A DNA stretch of 32,920 bases, taken from assembly GCA_034435015.1 (NCBI GenBank), contig DAOTYH010000021.1, positions 1 to 32,920 of the forward strand, read 5' to 3'. Below are positions 16,663-23,376 of this stretch, in pieces; within the stretch, counting starts at the first letter, position 1; each line of letters begins with the position of its first letter. The translations under genes were made by a program, and so were the position numbers. The notes beneath the pieces were generated by a model, which did not search any database, had not been told where the DNA came from, and saw only the letters and a program-made list of their open reading frames with translations. This stretch comes from DAOTYH01 sp034435015. GTDB lineage: Bacteria > Chloroflexota > Anaerolineae > Aggregatilineales > UBA3940.

Positions 16663-16875
16663 TCAATATAACTCTGGCATTCCAATTGGCTCTGGTTGTG
16701 GCTGACATACACCACACCAAACCACCTTAGCAACAGCAAGGCCCTTGGGGGTGTTGTTGCCTCCGAGATACATGGCGATGAACGAGGGCATCTCGATGAC
16801 GTGATCCTTGCAGACGAAACGACCGCAGAAGTGGCATACGGCGCGGGCTGGTTTATCACAATGCCAACATTGCAT
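16663..16875 (-). CDS. Small zinc-finger-like protein
   Basis: A 70-residue protein starting at the ATG at 16875, preceded by an excellent TAAGGAG site about 9 bp upstream. The N-terminus has MQCWHCDKPARAVCHFCGRF then VCKDHV, a CxxC-x7-CxxC-x4-CxxH arrangement like a B-box or treble-clef zinc site; a further CGVC occurs near the C-terminus. The pattern should bind one or two zinc ions. It lies 13 bp after MinD paralog 3 and 20 bp before winged-helix paralog B, so it is translated as part of this operon. It may be an adaptor between the ATPase and the winged-helix pair; that role is inferred from position only. Confidence 0.75.
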   Translation of the reverse strand: MQCWHCDKPARAVCHFCGRFVCKDHVIEMPSFIAMYLGGNNTPKGLAVAKVVWCGVCQPQPEPIGMPELY

Positions 16876-16888
16876 AGTGAGTAACTCC

Positions 16889-17677
16889 TTACTTAGTCTC
16901 AGTGGCCTTGAGGATGGTTTGTGCAACCTCACGTATGGCTTTCGACCATGGATGATCTGGGAAGCGGAGGGAGAAAATATCAGCGCTACCCATGTCGGCC
17001 ATGTCCTCAGTCAAGGGGAGGACACCCGCAACCGGAGCTTGGTAGATGTTCTCGACCTGTTCCTTGATCTGACGGGGATCGTAGCGGCTCAGCGCCTTAT
17101 TCACGATGAGGAACAATTTGGGCACATCCAGACTGCGGGCAATGTCCACTGTGACTGCTGTGCCTTGAAAGTCCTGCTGATCGGGGCGCATGATGATAAT
17201 AAGGATGTCGGAGATTGCAATAGAGAGAAGCGTTTCCTCATTGAGACCGGGATGCGTGTCAATGAACAGGTAGTCAAGCTCAAGCTTCTTGCGGAATGTC
17301 TGTAGCCCTTCATTGAGCCGGTTGACGTCGTAGCCGTCGCGCAGAACACGGCTGATCTCGCGTCCGTTAATGCTGGATGGGATAAGCCAGATCGGCTTGC
17401 CAGCCAGTTTCTTGCGTCCTTCTTCCTCTCCCACATGGTCGCCGATGGAAAAGGCTACGTCTTCAATTGTGCATTCCCCCCGGAGGTACTCGTTCAGTGT
17501 GCGGCCCATTTTGGCCTCGTTGAGTCCAAACAGGACGTGGATACCGGGGGACTGGATGTCCGTATCTACTACTCCCACTCGTCTGTCCGCCAGCGCAAAC
17601 TGAGCGGCCAGGTTAGCTGTAGTATTGGATTTGCCAGTTCCACCTCTGAAAGAGTGAATCGAAACGATCTTTCCCAT
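16889..17677 (-). CDS. MinD/ParA-like ATPase (3 of 3)
   Basis: A 262-residue MinD/ParA-class ATPase from the ATG at 17677, which has GAGGAAA upstream; the longer reading frame begins within the preceding intergenic region and lacks such a site. Motifs: FRGGTGKSN (Walker A, 10-18), DTDIQSP (38-44) and FIDTHPGLNEE (138-148). All expected ATPase residues are present. An insertion of about 10 residues around 82-92 (HVGEEEGRKKLAGK) distinguishes it from paralog 2. The shared IFSLRFPDHP segment lies near the C-terminus. It is 52 bp downstream of the cNMP-binding protein gene and 13 bp upstream of the zinc protein gene. The cNMP protein, with its coiled-coil tail, is a natural candidate partner. Confidence 0.92.
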   Translation of the reverse strand: MGKIVSIHSFRGGTGKSNTTANLAAQFALADRRVGVVDTDIQSPGIHVLFGLNEAKMGRTLNEYLRGECTIEDVAFSIGDHVGEEEGRKKLAGKPIWLIPSSINGREISRVLRDGYDVNRLNEGLQTFRKKLELDYLFIDTHPGLNEETLLSIAISDILIIIMRPDQQDFQGTAVTVDIARSLDVPKLFLIVNKALSRYDPRQIKEQVENIYQAPVAGVLPLTEDMADMGSADIFSLRFPDHPWSKAIREVAQTILKATETK

Positions 17678-17729
17678 GCTGATTTCCTCTGCTGGATTTC
17701 TTCCCCAAGTTTGAACGGGACGCAAACGC

Positions 17730-18887
17730 TCAATCCTCTTCGGCTTCACGTTGCTCACGGAGCTTTTTGGCGGCGGCCTTTAGCTCTGAGAAGAAGGCGC
17801 TTTGCGTCAGTTCGTCAAATTCCTGCCTACGCTTGGCTTCGTCTATCTGAATAGTCAGTTGATAGAGTTGCTGTTTCAGGTTATCTTCACGAGCTTTTAC
17901 CCCCTCGGTCATGGCGTAGAAAGCGGATAATAACTTTTTGGCGCGTTCCTCGTCTGATAACTGTGCACCGGCAATAGCTGACTGGGAACTCTGTACCTCT
18001 TCAAAGACCGCCTTATAATTCCCTTCCGTGATGTGCCTGCTCCACTCAATGGTCTGTCCAAGATAGGCATTGGCGAAGCGCAGACGGCTCGAAAGTGTAC
18101 GGATCAACTCCAGCGCAAGCGGCGGATTTTCGGTGATAACGTCTATAAAGTCTTCATACTTGAGTTGCACCATCTCTACCGGGGAGAGTGCAATAACAGT
18201 TGCTGAACGGGGAGCCTGATCGATCAGCGCCATTTCTCCCACGACATCACCGGGGCCGTTCTGGTTCAACTCCAGTTCTTCACCCCGCTCGTTGTACCGC
18301 ACGATCTTCACCCAGCCCGTTTTGATGATATAGAGTGTGTCTCCTTTGTCCCCTTCCCGGAACAGCACCTCCCCTTCCCGCAGGGTACGCCGCTCTAGGC
18401 GAGGCACAAGGCGGGCAACTGCCTCGTCGGGCAGGCCCTCGAACAGCTCAAGCTTTTTCAGATCACTGACGGCCTTTTGCAATCGCATCCGGCTGGCAAG
18501 CTCCTGCATAGCGTGCAGAAGCTCCAGTGGTTGCCCGGCCATCACGTCGAGGAAGTCGTTTTCGTCCAGCCTGAGTGTTTTTAGCGGGGATATGGTCACC
18601 ACAGTGGCTGACCGCTCCTCCTGATCAACCAGTGACACATCGCCAATGGCGTCGCCCGGCCCACACTCATTCAGGACTGTTTCGCGGCCATATGCATCGG
18701 CCAGTACAACTTTGGCCCGCCCTGAACGGATCAGGTAAAGTGCATCGCCGGGGTCGCCCTTCTGGAACAAGACCTGCCCTTCTTCCAGATCGTATTCCTT
18801 CATCTTGGAAGCAAGCTCGGCCACTACCTCTTCTGGCAGGCCGGCAAAAAGCTCTATCCTTTTCAGGGCCGCAATCACATCATCCAT
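17730..18887 (-). CDS. Double cyclic-nucleotide-binding protein with HAMP-like tail
   Basis: A 385-residue soluble protein with two CRP-like cNMP-binding domains (about 11-130 and 146-265). The phosphate-binding cassette of domain 2 is canonical (GEMALIDQAPRSATV, Glu218 and Arg227); that of domain 1 has Asp83 in place of Glu (GDVSLVDQEERSATV) but keeps Arg92. There is no DNA-binding helix-turn-helix, so it is not a CRP-type regulator. Residues about 278-335 (WSRHITEGNYKAVF, later DEERAKKLLSAFYAMTEGV) resemble a degenerate HAMP, and about 330-380 is a coiled coil homologous to the end of the HAMP sensor at 11541-12590. GGAG precedes the ATG. It probably reads the product of the neighbouring cyclase and relays it to a MinD-like partner. 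Confidence 0.9.
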   Translation of the reverse strand: MDDVIAALKRIELFAGLPEEVVAELASKMKEYDLEEGQVLFQKGDPGDALYLIRSGRAKVVLADAYGRETVLNECGPGDAIGDVSLVDQEERSATVVTISPLKTLRLDENDFLDVMAGQPLELLHAMQELASRMRLQKAVSDLKKLELFEGLPDEAVARLVPRLERRTLREGEVLFREGDKGDTLYIIKTGWVKIVRYNERGEELELNQNGPGDVVGEMALIDQAPRSATVIALSPVEMVQLKYEDFIDVITENPPLALELIRTLSSRLRFANAYLGQTIEWSRHITEGNYKAVFEEVQSSQSAIAGAQLSDEERAKKLLSAFYAMTEGVKAREDNLKQQLYQLTIQIDEAKRRQEFDELTQSAFFSELKAAAKKLREQREAEED

Positions 18888-18950
18888 GCTGTAATTTCTC
18901 CGACCGTTTGCCCCCTCATGTCTGCATCGAAAGAAGTTTGGCGGGCTTAA

Positions 18951-20078
18951 CTAATGCAATGGCTCATCCGGCTGATTAGGCCCAGCCCTTGAAGTTCGTT
19001 CGCTGAGGGTGTCCATCCAGCTTGGCCCTCCGCTGGGTTGAGCGGTTGCCCGTGCCTCTATCCTAGTCGCAAGTTCGTGCCACAACGGTTTCTCATATTC
19101 GGAGTAGGTCATGCGCACGAACAACATGCATTGTGCCCCTACTTTCTTGCGAATGTTGTCCACTTCTTCCCTCAAGACGGCCATCTCCGCTTCAAGAGCA
19201 GCACGTTCTCCGGGGTCCAACTTCTTCAGCTTCTCTCGGTTAATCCCTAGGCGGGCTTCCTTCGTCAGGAATTCCTTGACCAGCCGAGCTTTCTCTGGGC
19301 CAAATTGAACAGCGATAGGCTGGAACAGCCCGGTCTGATCCAAGCGGTCGAGCATATTCACTTCACCGCGTTCGACACGGTCAGCGGCTCCCAACTGTTC
19401 TCTGATCCAGAGTCTTGCCTTCCTCGTGCCTACCCTGATCGCCGTCCAGATCAACGCCGCACCGCCGAACCCTACACCAGCGGCGTAGATCAGTAGCAGA
19501 CCACTGCTGACACGTGTTACTAGGTTGTTGAACCCTATATGCAGGCTTATCGCCGGTAACCAGCCCCCCGCCAACGAACCCCACCGCAGGAACGATCCTT
19601 CGAAACGCGCCAGCCCCAGCGCAATACCTGTTAGGGCGCAGGCAGTTGCGTGCATCAGGTTGGTGGAGAGCACCCGCCCTACTGCCAGCCCCAGCGCGGT
19701 GTTCGCGTTCGCGAGAACATAGCTGTAATTTTCGACGATGGCAAACCCGATGCCCACTGTGAAGCCGTAGATAGCGCCGTCTACAAAGTAAGTGAAGCGC
19801 GGTTGTCTGACCAGATAGATGAGGATAAGCGCTTTCAGTATTTCCTCGATGACTGGGGCGTAGAACTGCCTCAACGCATGGATAGTTATCAGTCCCATGT
19901 TAAGCAGTGCGCGGTTAACACCATAGGCCGCCGCGAATGCCGCTCCCCCCCAGAGGAAACAGCCGATTATCCAGCGGAACGAGCCAGTGCTGTACAGGTC
20001 ACGCTTGTAGATGAGCCAGAGGGCAACAAGTGGGACGGCTGTTGCAATGGATAATGCTAAGAGTTGTGTGATGAACAT
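18951..20078 (-). CDS. PrsW-family intramembrane protease-like protein
   Basis: A polytopic membrane protein of about 375 residues. The ATG at 20078 is preferred; a TTG at 20093 is possible, and neither has a clear ribosome-binding site. The hydrophobic N-terminal 225 residues carry the PrsW/CPBP-type motifs: APVIEEILKA (Glu78-Glu79), GFAIVENYSY (Glu116-Asn117), NLMHATACAL (His143) and SLHIGFNN (His180). PrsW proteases cleave membrane anti-sigma factors or similar substrates within the bilayer. The C-terminal 150 residues are soluble, with a predicted coiled coil (ALEAEMAVLREEVDNIRKK) and a disordered end, an extension beyond the usual protease core. It lies 63 bp upstream of the cNMP gene. 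Possible substrates in the window include the HAMP sensor and the membrane anti-sigma factor; this is speculation. Confidence 0.82.
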   Translation of the reverse strand: MFITQLLALSIATAVPLVALWLIYKRDLYSTGSFRWIIGCFLWGGAAFAAAYGVNRALLNMGLITIHALRQFYAPVIEEILKALILIYLVRQPRFTYFVDGAIYGFTVGIGFAIVENYSYVLANANTALGLAVGRVLSTNLMHATACALTGIALGLARFEGSFLRWGSLAGGWLPAISLHIGFNNLVTRVSSGLLLIYAAGVGFGGAALIWTAIRVGTRKARLWIREQLGAADRVERGEVNMLDRLDQTGLFQPIAVQFGPEKARLVKEFLTKEARLGINREKLKKLDPGERAALEAEMAVLREEVDNIRKKVGAQCMLFVRMTYSEYEKPLWHELATRIEARATAQPSGGPSWMDTLSERTSRAGPNQPDEPLH

Positions 20079-20213
20079 GCCGTCATGATACAAGAGAAAT
20101 AGGGCCAGATCAAACCCCCTCTCGATCTGAGGCGTACTAATTGCCCTAAAGGCTCAGTTGTGCTACAAAGGACCTGTGCGTACCACCTCACGCTGGTGTT
20201 GAGGAGGTTGACT

Positions 20214-20885
20214 TTGAAGGAAGAGAAAACCCCGGTCGTGATCTTGGGCGCCGGGGGGTATGCCGCAGTCGTGCAGGAGATTCTTGCTCAGTGTCCCGAT
20301 GTGGTTGTGCTGGGTTGCACTGACAAGGCGCTGGGGTTAAGCGAACGAAGCCTCGACCGGCATGTCTCTTTGCACATCTTGGGCGATGATGACATCCTGC
20401 CTCAGTTAGCAGAGGAGCACCCCGATCTGCATGCCGTCTTAGCATTAGGCCCTGATCTGATGGATGTGCGGGCGCGTTTGATACGGACACTTGATCTGCA
20501 AGGTATTCCCCCTATTACGGCCATCCATCCACGTGCTATCATCGCTCAGACGGTCAAGCTGGGTGACGGCTCAGTCGTAGGGGCAGGAGCTATCGTCAAC
20601 GCAGGCACAGAGATTGGCCGGCACTGTGTGTTGAATCTGGATGCCAGCATTGATCACGATGCAAGACTGGGGACAAATGTCTATGTTGGTCAGGGCGCCC
20701 GGGTGTCAAGCTATGTGGAGTTGGGCGATAACGTTGTGATCGAAATGGGCGCCAGCATCAACAACCGTGTGGTAGTCGGGCAGGGCGCACGTGTCACTGG
20801 AGGGGCTTTTGTCAATACGGATGTGCCTGACCATGCCGTCGTGGTAGGGGTGCCGGCGCGGGTAGTACGCTATCTCGACATATGA
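20214..20885 (+). CDS. NeuD/PglD-like hexapeptide acyltransferase
   Basis: A protein of about 223 residues, probably starting at TTG 20214 because GAGGAGG lies 6 bp upstream; the frame stays open to a GTG at 20160. The N-terminus is a Rossmann-like PglD domain (VVILGAGGYAAVVQEIL), followed by a left-handed beta-helix of hexapeptide repeats (LGDGSVVGAGAIVNAGTEIG, then NLDASIDHDARLG and VELGDNVVIEMGASI). The His of IDHDA fits the catalytic His of sugar O- or N-acyltransferases of this family, which use acetyl-CoA (NeuD, PglD). A role in modifying surface glycan precursors is likely. Its stop overlaps the next start by 4 bp (ATGA). No other glycan gene is seen nearby. Confidence 0.88.
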   Translation: MKEEKTPVVILGAGGYAAVVQEILAQCPDVVVLGCTDKALGLSERSLDRHVSLHILGDDDILPQLAEEHPDLHAVLALGPDLMDVRARLIRTLDLQGIPPITAIHPRAIIAQTVKLGDGSVVGAGAIVNAGTEIGRHCVLNLDASIDHDARLGTNVYVGQGARVSSYVELGDNVVIEMGASINNRVVVGQGARVTGGAFVNTDVPDHAVVVGVPARVVRYLDI

Positions 20886-21637
20886 GACGTTCCTTTCTTC
20901 TCTACTGGCTGGTTATAACGCTGACAGCCTGCCATCTCCCTGCCTTGAGTGTAAACTTGAGGCAACCGGTTGATGATCCATCTCCTTCCCCACAACAGCA
21001 AGTAGTGGTCCTACCGTCTCCTACCCTTACCCCTTCTGTCCAGCCGCCCACGGCGACAGCAACGGTAACTCCTTCCCTGACTCCCAGCCCTGCTCCAACC
21101 CCCTATGGTTGCGAGCGCCCGCCAGATGATTACACATTGGTAACGGTTGGTGAGTTCACACTCAATCAGCGTACTCTGTGGATGTTACAACGTGCCCAAC
21201 AGCTCTATGGCGGCACGCATGATCTTGTGCGGGCGGTGACGCAAGGCTCTTATTCACCGGGGGTTTCTGCCAGCTTTGGCACACATGATGGCGGGGGCGC
21301 GGTTGATCTCTCAGTACGCGACCTGAACGATTGGAATCGCATCCTTTATGAAGACTTAGACAAGATCATTCTGGCTCTGCGGCAGGCCGGGTTCGCGGCT
21401 TGGGTGCGTTGGCCGGATGTGCTCTATCCCGGCTCGCCCATTCATATTCACGCCATCGCGATAGGAGATGCTCAACTCTCGCCGGCGGCACGTGACCAGT
21501 TGACCGGGCCGAATGGCTATTTTCGGGGCTTTAATGGTCTGCCGGTTGAACCCCCTCAACCTGACGAATATGGGGGGCCGTACATCTGCCCATGGATGAT
21601 CGAGATGGGCTATCAGGACTTGCGCGGCCAGCCGTGA
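20882..21637 (+). CDS. Lipoprotein with M15-like peptidase domain
   Basis: A 251-residue lipoprotein (lipobox LTAC, Cys17) with a Thr/Pro-rich spacer to about residue 75. The remaining domain contains QGSYSPGVSASFGTHDGGGAVDLS (His135 and Asp142, an HxxxxxxD pair) and PIHIHAIAIGD (His188, His190). This resembles the zinc site of M15-type D-Ala-D-Ala peptidases, in which a His, an Asp and a later His bind the metal. The family assignment is from motif spacing and is not certain. It would act on peptidoglycan outside the membrane. It overlaps the acyltransferase gene by 4 bp, so the two are co-translated. Confidence 0.75.
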   Translation: MRRSFLLYWLVITLTACHLPALSVNLRQPVDDPSPSPQQQVVVLPSPTLTPSVQPPTATATVTPSLTPSPAPTPYGCERPPDDYTLVTVGEFTLNQRTLWMLQRAQQLYGGTHDLVRAVTQGSYSPGVSASFGTHDGGGAVDLSVRDLNDWNRILYEDLDKIILALRQAGFAAWVRWPDVLYPGSPIHIHAIAIGDAQLSPAARDQLTGPNGYFRGFNGLPVEPPQPDEYGGPYICPWMIEMGYQDLRGQP

Positions 21638-21659
21638 AAGTCCTCTGTGGCGTAGGACC

Positions 21660-22454
21660 TCAGGAGAGACGCCGCAACACTCCCACAAACAGCATCAGAA
21701 GCCCCATTGCTCCTAGAGCGATGATCAGGATGGCTGGTGGGATTCCTCCTCGGCTGGACACCCCTTGCGGTTGAGGTAGTTCTTGAGGCTGGATGTAAGG
21801 GGGCGGGGCTGTGAAAGTTGGCAACATGCCGACAACTACACCTCCCTGGCCGCTCGGTGTCTGCATATAAACGCCTGTTGGCATGATCAGGGCCGCCGCT
21901 GTAGCGGTCTCGATTGCGCCGGGGGTCTGGAGCACTACCGTCGCTGTGGCCTGAATAGCCGCAAGCGTAGGATCAATGGTTGGGGGAGCTGGCTCCGTCA
22001 CAATTGGAACAGTGGTGATGTCCCCCGTGATTTGCACTAGTTGCTCAAAGACCCACGCCTGTCCGCCTGGCGCATCCTGCCATAGGACCAGTAGCCATGG
22101 GAAGCGCACTGAGCGCCCCACCACAGGCACAGGGTTGCCGGCTGACAGTGTGCCTACCAGATCAAAGTTGAGACCCGGCCCCGAACGAAGGTTGGCTTCG
22201 CCAATGGCTTCGGCCAGCACGGGGACCAATGTGGGGGTGCGGCTGGGAGTGGCTGTCGGCCCGCCGATCAGGGTGGGTGTGGCGGTCGGTAATATAATCT
22301 GGCCAGAGGTGGGCGTCAGGGTAACTGCTTGTTGTAAAGAAGAAGACGCTCCTGCCGCACCTGTAGCTAGTCCCAATGAGAGAAGTACAGTCACCAGAGC
22401 GGCAATGAACAACTTGATACGTACAGATTGGCGGTTGCCTCGTTTGGTATCCAT
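21660..22454 (-). CDS. Membrane-anchored bacterial SH3-domain protein
   Basis: About 264 residues from the ATG at 22454 (a longer frame starts at 22493). The N-terminal hydrophobic segment (IKLFIAALVTVLLSLGLATG) acts as a signal or anchor. A Thr/Pro spacer leads to a bacterial SH3 domain (EANLRSGPGLNFDLVGTLSAG, ending in GQAWVFEQLVQI). A long Ala/Thr/Pro-rich region follows, and a C-terminal transmembrane helix (AILIIALGAMGLLMLFVGVL) ends in RRLS. SH3b domains often bind cell-wall peptides, so a wall-sensing or anchoring role is plausible. It is convergent with the M15-like lipoprotein gene, only 22 bp apart. The two may act together on the wall, but they are not an operon. Confidence 0.82.
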   Translation of the reverse strand: MDTKRGNRQSVRIKLFIAALVTVLLSLGLATGAAGASSSLQQAVTLTPTSGQIILPTATPTLIGGPTATPSRTPTLVPVLAEAIGEANLRSGPGLNFDLVGTLSAGNPVPVVGRSVRFPWLLVLWQDAPGGQAWVFEQLVQITGDITTVPIVTEPAPPTIDPTLAAIQATATVVLQTPGAIETATAAALIMPTGVYMQTPSGQGGVVVGMLPTFTAPPPYIQPQELPQPQGVSSRGGIPPAILIIALGAMGLLMLFVGVLRRLS

Positions 22455-22726
22455 GGCGAGCCAGATCGTACCGCTCACCAGCCGACTTGGCAAGCTATGA
22501 CTGGGGAGTGGCTAATAGAGTGGATATGGAGGGCTAAAATCGCCTGACCCGTTAACACCATGTCCACCCTTTTGAGCACTCCCTATGACTGCCTGACAGA
22601 AATTCATCCTCCCATGATCTGAATGATGATCTGGTCACATTTCTGTGATTGTGCTGGACTCTTTGGGATAGTTATGCTATTCTGGTTGTCAGAAGCGGCA
22701 TATTAACCCCCTATGGATTGTATGAA

Positions 22727-23197
22727 ATGGACAAGATCGACCGTGCTATTGTCGATCTACTAATGGATGATGGGCGAATGCCGTGTTCGGAGATCGCCCG
22801 TCGGGTTGGCATTTCCGAACGCTCAGCCCGCTACCGTCTCAACCGTCTGCTTGAACAGGGTATCATCCGCATAGTAGCCATGGCTAACCCCCAACTATTA
22901 GGCTTCTCCGTTATGGCCGATGTGTTTATTGAGGTCGAGCCGGGCCACATTATGGAGGTAGCCCGCAGGCTGTCTGAGTTTCCCTGTGTGAGCTATATCG
23001 CCTGTTCAACTGGAGACCGCGATCTGAGCATCCAGATCGTGGCTCGTGACAACGTTGAACTCTACAGATTCGTGGCTGAAGAGATCGGAAACGTGCCCGG
23101 CGTCAAGAAGACTGTCACACTGCTTGCTCCCTTAGTCCTCAAGGACGAGTGGCGTATCCCCGAGTCAGCCTGCGATGAGGGGCATGGAAATGGATGA
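22727..23197 (+). CDS. Lrp/AsnC-family transcriptional regulator
   Basis: A 156-residue regulator from the ATG at 22727, which gives the standard Lrp/AsnC length and N-terminus (MDKIDRAIVDLLMDDGRMPC). Helix-turn-helix: EIARRVGISERSARYRLNRL at about 24-43. The C-terminal half is the RAM effector domain (VFIEVEPGHIMEVARRLSEF, GDRDLSIQIVARDNVELYRF). Family members bind amino acids and control amino-acid transport and catabolism as octamers or dimers. It is followed at 179 bp by an amino-acid permease and the catabolic genes, which it probably controls. Confidence 0.92.
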   Translation: MDKIDRAIVDLLMDDGRMPCSEIARRVGISERSARYRLNRLLEQGIIRIVAMANPQLLGFSVMADVFIEVEPGHIMEVARRLSEFPCVSYIACSTGDRDLSIQIVARDNVELYRFVAEEIGNVPGVKKTVTLLAPLVLKDEWRIPESACDEGHGNG

Positions 23198-23376
23198 AGT
23201 TACCGCCTCTCAAGTCCCACAACTTACAGATGCTCTCCTTCTCCTGTCTCATCCATATAGTCCCTCTTGCCCTGTTCCATTTACTTTCCTGAGTTGGTCA
23301 GTACTGTCGTAGTAAAGACAGTTATGGAGAGGTTACTCTTGATCCTGCCCATCTGATCAGTAAAAGGAGAAATATT

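Noticed and set aside
15694..16875. Small genes considered as a toxin-antitoxin module
   Set aside because: The two small proteins are paralogs of each other with a winged-helix-like core, and the third is a zinc protein; no toxin fold is visible.
17730..18887. cNMP protein as a CRP/FNR transcription factor
   Set aside because: There is no C-terminal helix-turn-helix; the region after the second cNMP domain is HAMP-like and coiled-coil.
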